NCBI GenBank assembly: GCA_013285645.1
Contig: JABDHJ010000001.1
Coordinates: 192,537-256,536 of the forward strand
Direction: 5' to 3'
Origin: Verrucomicrobiota bacterium
GTDB taxonomy: Bacteria; Verrucomicrobiota; Verrucomicrobiia; Methylacidiphilales; UBA1321
Length of the DNA: 64,000 nucleotides
Part shown: in pieces, positions 49,670-57,286 of the stretch
How the letters are laid out: every line of letters starts with the position of its first letter
How positions within the stretch are numbered: the first letter of the stretch is position 1
Notes under the pieces: generated by a model
Database searches by the model: none
The model's input: only the letters and a program-made list of their open reading frames with translations
What the model was told of the DNA's origin: nothing
Position numbers and translations under genes: made by a program

Positions 49670-51148
49670 TTACTCCTTTTTGCCGCTCTTGATGAGCTTG
49701 AGCGCGGGTGCATCCTCGAACGTCTTATAATAGTCGTCCAGTGGATAGCAACCTGAGCGCAGACCGTTGCGGGGTGCGGTGGTGCAATCGCTGAAGGTGC
49801 GACAAATCAGCTTCGGCTCGAGTAATTTCCCGGCGGATGTGGCATCGGCGAGCATGTGCGGATAGGAAAGAACCATCCGGCCCAGGCCCACGATATCGAC
49901 GTGGCCTTCCCGCACATAATGTTGCGCGACGTGTGGTAGATATTCCTGCAGATAGGAATAGCCCGAGCCGACTAAAATCAATTTAGGGAACGCAGCCTTC
50001 AATTCCGCCACGACCTTGATCTGGCGGACCACGGAGATGAGCGGATCTTCATGCGGTTGATAACCGTCCGAGGGAGGATAGGCGGCAGGCCGCTGGATGT
50101 GCGGATTATAATAGGGACTGCCCGCGGAAAGATTCACGAGATCGATGCCGAGGTCGGTGAACAGTTGAAGGAGTTGCTTGGTCTCGGTCAGGTCGTACTC
50201 GAGCGGATTTTCCCGGTTAATGCCGAACTGATATTGGTAGGGCAAGAGATGGGCGAAATCCTCGGGCATACCCGGTCCCGGCTTGCCCGGTTGGGAAAGT
50301 TCCGGGTTCGGCTTGAAGGGGACAAAATCAAACGCGCTCAGGCGCACGCCAATCCCAAGGTTGGGAGCAACGGCGCGGATGCCCTCGGTGATTTCGCGGA
50401 TAAGTCGCGTGCGATTCTCGAACGAGCCGCCGTAAGGTCCGGAACGGGTGACGGCGCCAAGAAATTCGTGAAGCAGGTAGCCATGGCAATGCTTGATATC
50501 GACGAAGTCCGCGCCGATCTCCGCAGCGATCTTGGCCGAGGCGATATAGCAATCCACGAGACGCTTCAGGTCATCATCGGTGAGGATTTGATCGTCGCCG
50601 GTGACGCTGAATTTTGCGTCGAGAATCGGATGGCGATAGGCGATGCGGGATTCCCACTTTTTCTTGTCGTTGGGGCGGCAGAATCGGCCCGAGTGAGTGA
50701 GCTGAAATCCGATGATGAGATCGTCGGTCTTTCCAAATTTTTCCTTGTGTGCGGCAATAAGCGTCTCGCGCAGTCCGGCGATGCCTGCCTTGTTTTCCTC
50801 ATTGATAATGAGCTGGTTCATGTTGGCGCGACCATCGGGGCGCACCGCCATGGCCTCGCCGCCCCAGATCAATTTCGCGCCGCTTTCGCCGAAGCGTTTC
50901 CAGCGACGGATCATTGGCTCGGTTACGCCGCCCGTGGTGGTGCCGTCCCAGCCTTCCATCGGGTGAATCGCCCAACGATTGCCGATGGTGCGTCCACGCC
51001 ATGTCGTCTTTTGCAACAAGGGCGAGGTATCGCCCTGAATGATCTCGTCGTCCAGACCGAGATCGAGATTGAGGCTTTGCAAGTGAGTACGAAAATCGGC
51101 GACAGATTTAAGCGCGGCGACACGGACCAATTTGAAGGGAGTGGACAT
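49670..51148 (-). CDS. NADH:flavin oxidoreductase (old yellow enzyme family)
   Basis: The track extends to 51412, over the divergent gene. I take the ATG at 51148 (492 residues, MSTPFKLVRVAALKS). The TIM barrel has NRWAIHPMEGWDGTTTGGVT for FMN binding, ADFVDIKHCHGYLLHEFLG with the His pair, and RSGPYGGSFENRTRLIREI. A C-terminal Cys set (ICRTFSDCTTAPRNGLRSGC) recalls the iron-sulfur segment of larger relatives but does not fit it. The enzyme would reduce an activated C=C bond. The divergent GntR gene, 111 bp away, probably regulates it, which suggests a role in the uronate or aromatic pathway around it. Confidence 0.85.
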   Translation of the reverse strand: MSTPFKLVRVAALKSVADFRTHLQSLNLDLGLDDEIIQGDTSPLLQKTTWRGRTIGNRWAIHPMEGWDGTTTGGVTEPMIRRWKRFGESGAKLIWGGEAMAVRPDGRANMNQLIINEENKAGIAGLRETLIAAHKEKFGKTDDLIIGFQLTHSGRFCRPNDKKKWESRIAYRHPILDAKFSVTGDDQILTDDDLKRLVDCYIASAKIAAEIGADFVDIKHCHGYLLHEFLGAVTRSGPYGGSFENRTRLIREITEGIRAVAPNLGIGVRLSAFDFVPFKPNPELSQPGKPGPGMPEDFAHLLPYQYQFGINRENPLEYDLTETKQLLQLFTDLGIDLVNLSAGSPYYNPHIQRPAAYPPSDGYQPHEDPLISVVRQIKVVAELKAAFPKLILVGSGYSYLQEYLPHVAQHYVREGHVDIVGLGRMVLSYPHMLADATSAGKLLEPKLICRTFSDCTTAPRNGLRSGCYPLDDYYKTFEDAPALKLIKSGKKE

Positions 51149-51196
51149 GGTAGGTTCCGGAGATGAACGACAAGGGTTAGGGTTTGACGGGATAAT

Positions 51197-51212
51197 ATAA
51201 GATATATGATAT
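51197..51212. promoter_or_regulatory. Possible operator between the flavin oxidoreductase and GntR genes
   Basis: ATAAGATATATGATAT is an AT-rich imperfect palindrome (12 of 16 positions symmetric) in the 111-bp divergent gap. FCD-type GntR proteins often bind such AT-rich palindromes in their own promoter region. The evidence is only position and partial symmetry. Confidence 0.35.
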
Positions 51213-51259
51213 GGCTTCTGGCTTCGGCAAGCCCTATCTTCGAGGCTAGGCACTTTCTT

Positions 51260-51910
51260 ATGACACTTACCCTGACCAAGCAACAGGCGATTTATCAGCA
51301 TCTCAAGGAGCGCATTCTCGATGGCAAGCTCCCTCCCGGGCAACGGTTGATTATCGACGACATTGCCGAGGACCTCGGCCTGAGCATCATTCCGGTACGG
51401 GAAGCCTTGCATTTATTGCAGGCGGAAAGACTGGTGGAAATTCGGCCCCACGCCGGGGCGACTGTCTCCGCAGTCACGCCCGAAAGCATTGAGGAAGTTT
51501 TCACCATTCTTGAGGGGATGGAGGCGATGGCTGTCCGGCGGGTGGCGAAGCGCATGTCCGGCAAGCTGGACGCGATCCTTGTGAAATTGATCGCGCAAAT
51601 GGATACGGCGGAACATGCGAATAACGTGGAAAAATGGTCGGCGCTTAACATGGAGTTTCATCTCGCGCTCAGCGATGCCACCGGAATGCCATGGCTGCGG
51701 GAGATCACCGAGCGGGCCCTGGGCAATTGGGACCGCATCCGCCGCCACTTCTTTCGCGGGGGTAGCGAGCATCGGTTCACCGAGGCGCAGCGCGAGCATC
51801 ACGCGATCCTGAAAATGTTACGCAAGGGCGACGCGGACCAGGCGGAGAAGCTGATCCGCCAACATAACCAACGCGCCTCCCAACACTACTCTCTTATCCG
51901 GACAAGCTAA
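51260..51910 (+). CDS. GntR-family regulator (FadR/FCD subfamily)
   Basis: I take the ATG at 51260 (216 residues). The winged helix-turn-helix is at about 5-72 (QAIYQHLKERILDGKLPPGQRLI, EDLGLSIIPVREALHLLQAERLVE). The ligand-binding FCD part has VFTILEGMEAMAVRRVAKRM, NMEFHLALSDATGMPWL and EHHAILKMLRKGDADQAEKL, with the metal-binding Asp/His positions. FCD regulators commonly sense sugar acids. With GH88, Eda and KdgK nearby, a uronate-derived ligand is a reasonable guess. A terminator follows. Confidence 0.9.
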   Translation: MTLTLTKQQAIYQHLKERILDGKLPPGQRLIIDDIAEDLGLSIIPVREALHLLQAERLVEIRPHAGATVSAVTPESIEEVFTILEGMEAMAVRRVAKRMSGKLDAILVKLIAQMDTAEHANNVEKWSALNMEFHLALSDATGMPWLREITERALGNWDRIRRHFFRGGSEHRFTEAQREHHAILKMLRKGDADQAEKLIRQHNQRASQHYSLIRTS

Positions 51911-51913
51911 ACA

Positions 51914-51937
51914 CCCCGGAGTAAGTTCCGGGGCATT
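51914..51937 (+). terminator. Terminator between the GntR and GH88 genes
   Basis: CCCCGGA-GTAAGT-TCCGGGG followed by CATTTTAA, three bases after the GntR stop codon. The strong seven-pair stem would serve both convergent genes. Confidence 0.7.
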
Positions 51938-51980
51938 TTAAGGAAGCAGCAGCAAGCTTCGGGGAATTCAACCCGACAGA

Positions 51981-53366
51981 TTAAAATCGGATGTCAAAGA
52001 AGCGGAGATCGCTTTGCCCGGTAGCGGCGCGATGTAGCATCACGGCCAGTTCGCGGGCATGATAATCGCCCCACATGGAGGCCTCGCCGCACGGCACTTG
52101 CTGGCCTGGCGGAACATAATCCCAACCGTTCGGACGGTGGTAGACGGAGTGAAGAATAAGGCCCTCGTGCGTCGTGTCAGTTGAGAGATACGGCTCCTTG
52201 AAGAGCGTGCGTGCGACGGTCAGTCCCGCTTGATAATAACGAGCGCCCTGTTCGGCCTGGCCCGTCCGCTTCAGATAAGAACCGAGTCGGAGAAGACCTT
52301 GCGCGGCAATCGCGGCGGCGCTGCTATCGACCGGTTCGTGTTCGTTGTAAGGCTCGGCGGGACGGTCGAGATAATTGCCGAGGTAGGCGAGGCCGGGGGC
52401 GCCGGTATCCCAGTAAGGAATGCCGTCGATCGGCGTATGCTGCAGATAAAAATCGGCCACGGCTTCGGCCACGCGAACGAAGCGGGAAATCACCTGCTGC
52501 TTGCCGCCAAACGGGGCCAGTTCGGTTTCAGGAAGAGTCTCGAGAAATTCGATTTCCTCTGGATAACCGCAGAGAATCCAGGCCAGTCCGCGCGTCCAGG
52601 TGGAAAACGGCGAGTAACCCTGCTGGCTGTTCGGGCAGCGATAGGCGCCGTCGTTGACGTTGAAAATCGATTCATGCGCCGTGCGACCGCGCAGATCGTA
52701 GGCGTCGCGACCTTCCCCATAGTAAACAGCAAAGCGGGCGGTCGTCTCCGCATGTTGCAGCAAACGCGCCAGCAACGAAATCGGGCGATCCATCTCGCCC
52801 ATGAGTTTGTGATTGAGTTGATGACTGACCGCAAGCGCGCGCAACGAGCGGATCGTATCGGCGAAAAGGGAATGAGGTCCGTTAAAGGAATAGATGTAGC
52901 CCAACTCCGGAGTCAATTCGGTCCAACGCACAGCCTGCACAGCGCCGGTCGCCTTCAGCGCCAGTTCGTAAAAGTTCTTCTCCCAGGCATTGAACGGAAT
53001 GGCTCCCGACGCCATGAGGCGTAGCAGATTACCATAGGTGCTGACGTTGTTGAATCCGTGATCATGGACGCCGATGTGGGTGATATGCGACGCCATGAGT
53101 TCGACCGTATTGCGACGACCAATGTCGAGGAAGGCCTCATCTTTGGTGACCTCAAACTGATAGATCGCGCCACCGAACTGGAAGCCCTGCGTCCATTCGG
53201 TCCAACCGCGTGAGGTGTATTCGCCTTTCACGGTGAAAACCGGGGTCCCGCGCGCCGGGTTCCAGCGATTTTGCAGGCGATGAATCTTTTCGCCGGAAAG
53301 CGCGAAGAGCTGTTTGACGGAATCGTGAAGGGCGGCAGGCGTCAGTTGGTAATCGATCTGGATCAT
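51981..53366 (-). CDS. Glycoside hydrolase family 88 (unsaturated glucuronyl hydrolase)
   Basis: A 461-residue (alpha/alpha)6-barrel enzyme without a signal peptide, so it is cytoplasmic. Conserved parts are WNPARGTPVFTVKGEYTSRG, WTQGFQFGGAIYQF, HIGVHDHGFNNVSTYGNLLR (active-site Asp region), NVNDGAYRCPNSQQGYSPFS and TWTRGLAWILCGY. GH88 enzymes remove the unsaturated uronic acid that polysaccharide lyases leave on oligosaccharides, which then becomes 5-keto-4-deoxyuronate. The nearby Eda and KdgK would take that product to pyruvate. No lyase is in the window. Confidence 0.88.
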   Translation of the reverse strand: MIQIDYQLTPAALHDSVKQLFALSGEKIHRLQNRWNPARGTPVFTVKGEYTSRGWTEWTQGFQFGGAIYQFEVTKDEAFLDIGRRNTVELMASHITHIGVHDHGFNNVSTYGNLLRLMASGAIPFNAWEKNFYELALKATGAVQAVRWTELTPELGYIYSFNGPHSLFADTIRSLRALAVSHQLNHKLMGEMDRPISLLARLLQHAETTARFAVYYGEGRDAYDLRGRTAHESIFNVNDGAYRCPNSQQGYSPFSTWTRGLAWILCGYPEEIEFLETLPETELAPFGGKQQVISRFVRVAEAVADFYLQHTPIDGIPYWDTGAPGLAYLGNYLDRPAEPYNEHEPVDSSAAAIAAQGLLRLGSYLKRTGQAEQGARYYQAGLTVARTLFKEPYLSTDTTHEGLILHSVYHRPNGWDYVPPGQQVPCGEASMWGDYHARELAVMLHRAATGQSDLRFFDIRF

Positions 53367-53494
53367 GGGGAAGATTACCCTAGCGAAAACGCCGCGAGTT
53401 TAAAAGCTTCTCCTTACCGAGCTGTTTGCTTTATATGTTTTGAAGAATTTAAAGGGCCGGAACTCTGCCGATTGTTTCCAAGGAAAAACGAATC

Positions 53495-54187
53495 ATGTAT
53501 TACCTCGTCATTGACGGCGCTCAACAGGGGCCTTATCCGCTCGAACAAGTGCGGGAGATGCTGGCTTCGGGCGGGATCAATTCCGATACGCTCATTTGGA
53601 CGGAAGGACAGGCCGAGTGGCAACCCGTGGAGCATATTCTGGGATTGCCGCCGCAAGCTCCGCCGGTTCAGCCGCCAGTCGCAACATCAGCCGAAGTAAC
53701 CAGGGTCGGCATATTTTCGTTTTTAGGCGGAGTGGGAATGACCCTTGCCGTTGTCGGGGCGATTTTGCTGGGGCTGCTGGTTCTGGTTGGTGGATTCATT
53801 GGTTATATGGTCTACGCCGGAAGCGGCCTCGATAAATCGAGCAAGGCCTATGTCGATGAATCCATCCCGGCGATTGTCACCGGTTGGTCTCCGGACGAAT
53901 TGGTCAAGCGCGAGAGCAAGGCGTTTCAAAAATCGACGAGCGATGAGCAACTCATGAAGCTCTTTACCGTTTTTCGCAAATTGGGCGCCTTGAAAAACTA
54001 TGAGGGCTGCAAGGGCGACTCGAACGTCAGCTATACGTCGGAATCTGGCAAAGTTATCACGGCGACTTATCTTGGGCGCGCCACTTTTGACAATGGCGAA
54101 GCCGAAATCAAGGTCATCCTCATCCAGGAAGATGGGGCGTGGAAAATCCAAGGCTTCCGCATCGATTCGCCCGTATTTCTGAATTAG
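53495..54187 (+). CDS. GYF_2-domain membrane protein
   Basis: A 230-residue protein. Residues 1-50 are a GYF_2 domain (MYYLVIDGAQQGPYPLEQVR, DTLIWTEGQAEWQPVEHILG), similar to the one at 46 kb. A Pro-rich linker follows, then a membrane helix (GMTLAVVGAILLGLLVLVGGFIGYMVY, about 85-110) and an extracytoplasmic domain of about 115 residues (WSPDELVKRESKAFQKSTSD, ATYLGRATFDNGEAEIKVIL). That tail resembles DUF4864-like or DUF4019-like small folds, but I cannot confirm it. It lies divergent to GH88 and convergent with the SDR gene. Confidence 0.75.
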   Translation: MYYLVIDGAQQGPYPLEQVREMLASGGINSDTLIWTEGQAEWQPVEHILGLPPQAPPVQPPVATSAEVTRVGIFSFLGGVGMTLAVVGAILLGLLVLVGGFIGYMVYAGSGLDKSSKAYVDESIPAIVTGWSPDELVKRESKAFQKSTSDEQLMKLFTVFRKLGALKNYEGCKGDSNVSYTSESGKVITATYLGRATFDNGEAEIKVILIQEDGAWKIQGFRIDSPVFLN

Positions 54188-54196
54188 CCGTCGTTT

Positions 54197-54994
54197 TTAC
54201 AGCCGTCGGAGATGAAAACCGCCATCGACATTGATCACGTCGCCGGTTGAAAACGGGAAGTGGCCTTCGAGAATCGCCTTGACGGCGAGTCCGACATCCT
54301 GCGGATTGCCCCAGCGCTTTTGAGGGACTAGGCCTTCGGCGAGAAGTTTATCGTATTTGTCTTTGACGCCGGAGGTCATATCGGTGGCCATGATGCCGGG
54401 ACGAATCTCGAGCACCTGTACGCCCGCATCAGCGAGCCGCACGGCCCATAGTTGCGTGGCCATGCCGAGTCCGGCTTTGGAGATGCAGTACTCGCCGCGA
54501 TTGATCGAGGCCGTGTTGGCCGAGAGTGACGTGACGAAGAGAAGTTTGTAGCCGCCCGGAACGCGGCTCTTGCCGGGATTCGCCAGCCAGTAGCGGGCCG
54601 CGAGTTGGGAGAGGAAATAGGGGCCCTTCAAGTTGATGCCAATCACCTCGTCGAAAATATCTTCGGTTGCTTCGGTGATATCGGCGCGAACTCGCGGAGC
54701 GACGCCCGCGTTATTAACCAGCGCATCGAGATGACCATAGGCGGCAATCGTTTCATCAAAAAGGCGCTGGCGATCCGAGGCCAGTCCGATGTTCCCACCG
54801 ACGATGGCAAATTTTTGTTCAGGATTGGGCGCCAATTTCTGGCAGACCGCCGCGGTGGCTTCCGCCGCTTCCTTGTTGCTGGCATAATGAACCGCCACGG
54901 AGAAACCAGCTTGAGCGAGCGTTTCCGCTACGCCACGACCGAGACCGCGTGATGAACCGGTGACGAGAACGACAGGAGGAGGAGAAGTGGGCAT
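54197..54994 (-). CDS. Short-chain dehydrogenase, probably in uronate catabolism
   Basis: A 265-residue SDR. VLVTGSSRGLGRGVAETLAQ is the cofactor loop, NNAG is followed by VAPRVRADITEATEDIFDEV, the catalytic Ser is in LLFVTSLSANTASINRG and the YxxxK pair in YCISKAGLGMAT. The C-terminus is the usual GDVINVDGGFHLRRL. It starts one base after the eda stop codon, so it shares the operon with KDPG aldolase. A role such as reduction of a 5-keto-4-deoxyuronate or a 2-keto-3-deoxy sugar acid intermediate is likely, though not shown by sequence. Confidence 0.82.
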   Translation of the reverse strand: MPTSPPPVVLVTGSSRGLGRGVAETLAQAGFSVAVHYASNKEAAEATAAVCQKLAPNPEQKFAIVGGNIGLASDRQRLFDETIAAYGHLDALVNNAGVAPRVRADITEATEDIFDEVIGINLKGPYFLSQLAARYWLANPGKSRVPGGYKLLFVTSLSANTASINRGEYCISKAGLGMATQLWAVRLADAGVQVLEIRPGIMATDMTSGVKDKYDKLLAEGLVPQKRWGNPQDVGLAVKAILEGHFPFSTGDVINVDGGFHLRRL

Positions 54995-54995
54995 A

Positions 54996-55643
54996 TTATT
55001 TATTACGAGCCTTGGCGACGGCGGCGATGAATTGTCCGGCGAGATCTGTCAACTTGGCCCAGTCTTTATTCTTGAGAATGTCTTTGCTGACGAGCGTGCT
55101 CCCTGCGGCGACTGCGACGCAACCGGCCTTGATGAAGTCGCCTGCTGTGTTCACATCGACGCCGCCGGTGGGGACGATCTTCAAATGCGGGAGGGGGCCG
55201 CGAATCGATTGGATATATTTAGGACCGAGACCTTCCGCCGGGAAAATCTTGATGAAGTCTGCACCGAGTTCGTAGGCGGTTTGCGCCTCGGTCGGCGTGT
55301 AACAACCAGCGAAGATCGGCTTGCCCGCGCGATTGCAGAAAGCGATGACCTCAGGCTTGAGCACGGGAGTGATGACGTATTCCGCGCCTGCAGCCAGGGC
55401 GGCTTCAGCGGTTTTCACGTCAAGAACGCTGCCGACGCCGACAAGGGCCTTGTCGCCGAAAACGCGGCAGACATCCGCAATGACCTTGAGCGCGTTCGGC
55501 GTGGTCATGGTGACTTCGATGCCGGAAACGCCGCCATCGATTAGCGCGCGGCTGGCGTCGATAAGTTGCTCGGAATTATCGGCGCGAATGATCGCGACGA
55601 CGCCCGGTGTGAGAAGGCCGGAGATGATTTGGTCTTTAGTCAT
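54996..55643 (-). CDS. eda: KDPG/KHG aldolase
   Basis: A 215-residue class I aldolase that splits 2-keto-3-deoxy-6-phosphogluconate to pyruvate and glyceraldehyde-3-phosphate. The Schiff-base Lys is in ADFIKIFPAEGLGPKYIQ, the catalytic Glu in GGVSGIEVTMTTPNALKVI, and GPLPHLKIVPTGGVDVNTAG is the phosphate-binding part. It lies between kdgK upstream (216-bp repeat-filled gap) and the SDR. Confidence 0.94.
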   Translation of the reverse strand: MTKDQIISGLLTPGVVAIIRADNSEQLIDASRALIDGGVSGIEVTMTTPNALKVIADVCRVFGDKALVGVGSVLDVKTAEAALAAGAEYVITPVLKPEVIAFCNRAGKPIFAGCYTPTEAQTAYELGADFIKIFPAEGLGPKYIQSIRGPLPHLKIVPTGGVDVNTAGDFIKAGCVAVAAGSTLVSKDILKNKDWAKLTDLAGQFIAAVAKARNK

Positions 55644-55671
55644 GAGAGTAAATTAGAGTTTAAAAAGAAAT

Positions 55672-55823
55672 CCGTCATCCTGAGCTTGTCGAAGGCTCAG
55701 ACTCATAAGCACGGTGAAGTTCCAGCCCGCGAATGCTGAAAGCGCCGACAATTGACGTAGAAGTCGTAATCTGGGCTGCAACGGTGCATGCGTGTCTGAT
55801 CCTTCGACAAGCTCAGGATGACG
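55672..55823. repeat. Inverted pair of family A repeats between kdgK and eda
   Basis: CCGTCATCCTGAGCTTGTCG at 55672 and its inverted copy ending at 55823 (CGACAAGCTCAGGATGACGG) enclose about 80 bp with no believable frame. The pair could fold into a long hairpin in the kdgK-eda transcript, so it may weaken or end read-through. Confidence 0.85.
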
Positions 55824-55859
55824 GGCTTTTTTGAATAGAGTAGTGGCATTATGATCGCC

Positions 55860-56879
55860 TTATCGTTGCACGCGGCCAGAACCGTCGCCGCCCAGCAAGC
55901 CCTCGACTTCGGAGAGCTTTACCAGATTGAAGTCGCCGCTGATGGAGTGCTTCAGGCAGCTCGCGGCCACGGCGAATTCGATCGCATCCTGCGCCGACTT
56001 CTTTTTGCCGAGTGCGTAAATCAGGCCCGCCGCGAAGGAATCTCCGCCACCGACGCGATCAACGATCTCAAGATCATAGCGGCGGCTGAACTGCGCCTTG
56101 CCGCCAGTGAAATAGAGGCCAGACCAGCCATTATGCGAGGCTGAGAAACTTTCGCGCAACGTGATCGCCACGCCCTTGAACTTGAATCGTTCAGTCAGTT
56201 TCGTTGCAACTTCCACATAACGACTGTGATCGAGCTTTCCTTCCGTCACTTCAGTTGCGCCGGCTTTGACGCCAAAAACTTTTTCCGCGTCCTCTTCATT
56301 CGCGATGCAGATATCGACGAACTCCATGATGGGGGCCATGACCTGCCCGGCCTTTTCGCTCGTCCAAAGTTTTTTGCGGTAATTCAAATCGCAGCTCACG
56401 GTCAGGCCGAGTTTCTTTGCGGCGCGCGCGCCTTCGAGCGACGCCTGTGCCGCCTTGTCGGAGAGTGCTGGCGTGATCCCGGTGAAATGAAACCAGTCGG
56501 CGCCCTTGAGGATTTCGTCCCACTTCAAGTCAGCAGGGTTGATCTCCGAAATGGCACTGTGGGCACGATCATAGGTGACAGTGGAGGCACGCTGGGAGGC
56601 ACCGCTCTCCAGAAAATAAATTCCGATCCGATCGCCACCGCGTAAAATGGAACGCGTATCGACACCCAACCCGCGAATCTTCTGGATGCAGGCTTCCGCG
56701 ATATCGTTTTTCGGCAGGCGCGTGATAAAGGCCGCTTCCTCGCCGAACAAAGCGAGCGAGACCGCGACATTGGCCTCTCCGCCGCCAAAGGTCATCTCCA
56801 AAACCGGGGTTTGATTCAGGCGCAAATGACCAGGTGTGGCCAGGCGCATCATGACTTCTCCAAACGTGATTACTTTCAT
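55860..56879 (-). CDS. kdgK: 2-keto-3-deoxygluconate kinase
   Basis: A 339-residue PfkB-family kinase that makes KDPG from 2-keto-3-deoxygluconate. MKVITFGEVMMRLATPGHLR and TFGGGEANVAVSLALFGEE are the substrate-side motifs. VSCDLNYRKKLW is conserved in sugar-acid kinases, and DRVGGGDSFAAGLIYALG holds the catalytic Asp. With Eda just downstream the reaction order KDG to KDPG to pyruvate is complete. The C-terminal tail (GGDGSGRVQR) is slightly longer than usual. Confidence 0.9.
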   Translation of the reverse strand: MKVITFGEVMMRLATPGHLRLNQTPVLEMTFGGGEANVAVSLALFGEEAAFITRLPKNDIAEACIQKIRGLGVDTRSILRGGDRIGIYFLESGASQRASTVTYDRAHSAISEINPADLKWDEILKGADWFHFTGITPALSDKAAQASLEGARAAKKLGLTVSCDLNYRKKLWTSEKAGQVMAPIMEFVDICIANEEDAEKVFGVKAGATEVTEGKLDHSRYVEVATKLTERFKFKGVAITLRESFSASHNGWSGLYFTGGKAQFSRRYDLEIVDRVGGGDSFAAGLIYALGKKKSAQDAIEFAVAASCLKHSISGDFNLVKLSEVEGLLGGDGSGRVQR

Positions 56880-57286
56880 GCGGTTGAGTCTTTCTAAGAT
56901 ATTCGAGGTGGAAAAGAGCGAGTATGATCAGTCACGGGCGCGTCGTCGAATGTGTTTTTTTGGATTCTTGTCCGAGGTAGCCGTCGCAGTCCCTTGCGAC
57001 GGTCAGTCCTATGAACGGAAAAGACACCATCGCAAGGGACTGCGACGGCTACCTCGGACACTCAAACATAATCCTTGCTACTTTGCGCGGGAAAGGTAGA
57101 GTGACCTCGGTTTAGTGAGCAGAAGCTCATCGGTTTTTATCGGCCCAGTGGCCAAAATCGCCCCCTAGTTGTCTTTCGATGAGAGATCGTTCAGGGCCAT
57201 AACACCTCATCGACAACATTTAATTGCGGCCTGATGCCGGCGATTTATCGCCCGCATTTGCGCTCCAATTTCTACAGACAGCACAT
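56880..57286. other. Gene-free region between kdgK and the DEAD-box gene
   Basis: About 400 bp without a credible gene. It holds the divergent promoters, the large family B palindrome (56971-57058), and a leader of possibly 200 bases before the helicase ATG at 57287. A small hairpin GAGC-AGAA-GCTC followed by ATCGGTTTTTA occurs at 57117-57137. Long leaders on DEAD-box genes are often regulatory in the cold, but no cold-box motif can be claimed here. Confidence 0.5.
56971..57058. repeat. Long inverted repeat made of two family B copies
   Basis: The left arm from 56971 (TCCGAGGTAGCCGTCGCAGT) and the right arm ending at 57058 (ACTGCGACGGCTACCTCGGA) are inverted copies of 33 bp with a single mismatch, separated by a 22-bp spacer. 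Each arm itself contains the smaller GCCGTCGCA/TGCGACGG hairpin. It is the longest near-perfect palindrome I found. Confidence 0.92.

Noticed and set aside
50051-51166. 371-residue plus-strand frame opposite the flavin oxidoreductase
   Set aside because: Antisense shadow; the minus-strand enzyme has all expected motifs.
51149-51412. N-terminal extension of the flavin oxidoreductase
   Set aside because: It would run over the start of the divergent GntR gene and leave no promoter; the family begins near MSTPFKLV.
2531-55823. Dispersed repeats as a CRISPR array
   Set aside because: The copies are scattered, differ in orientation, lack regular spacers and have no cas genes nearby.
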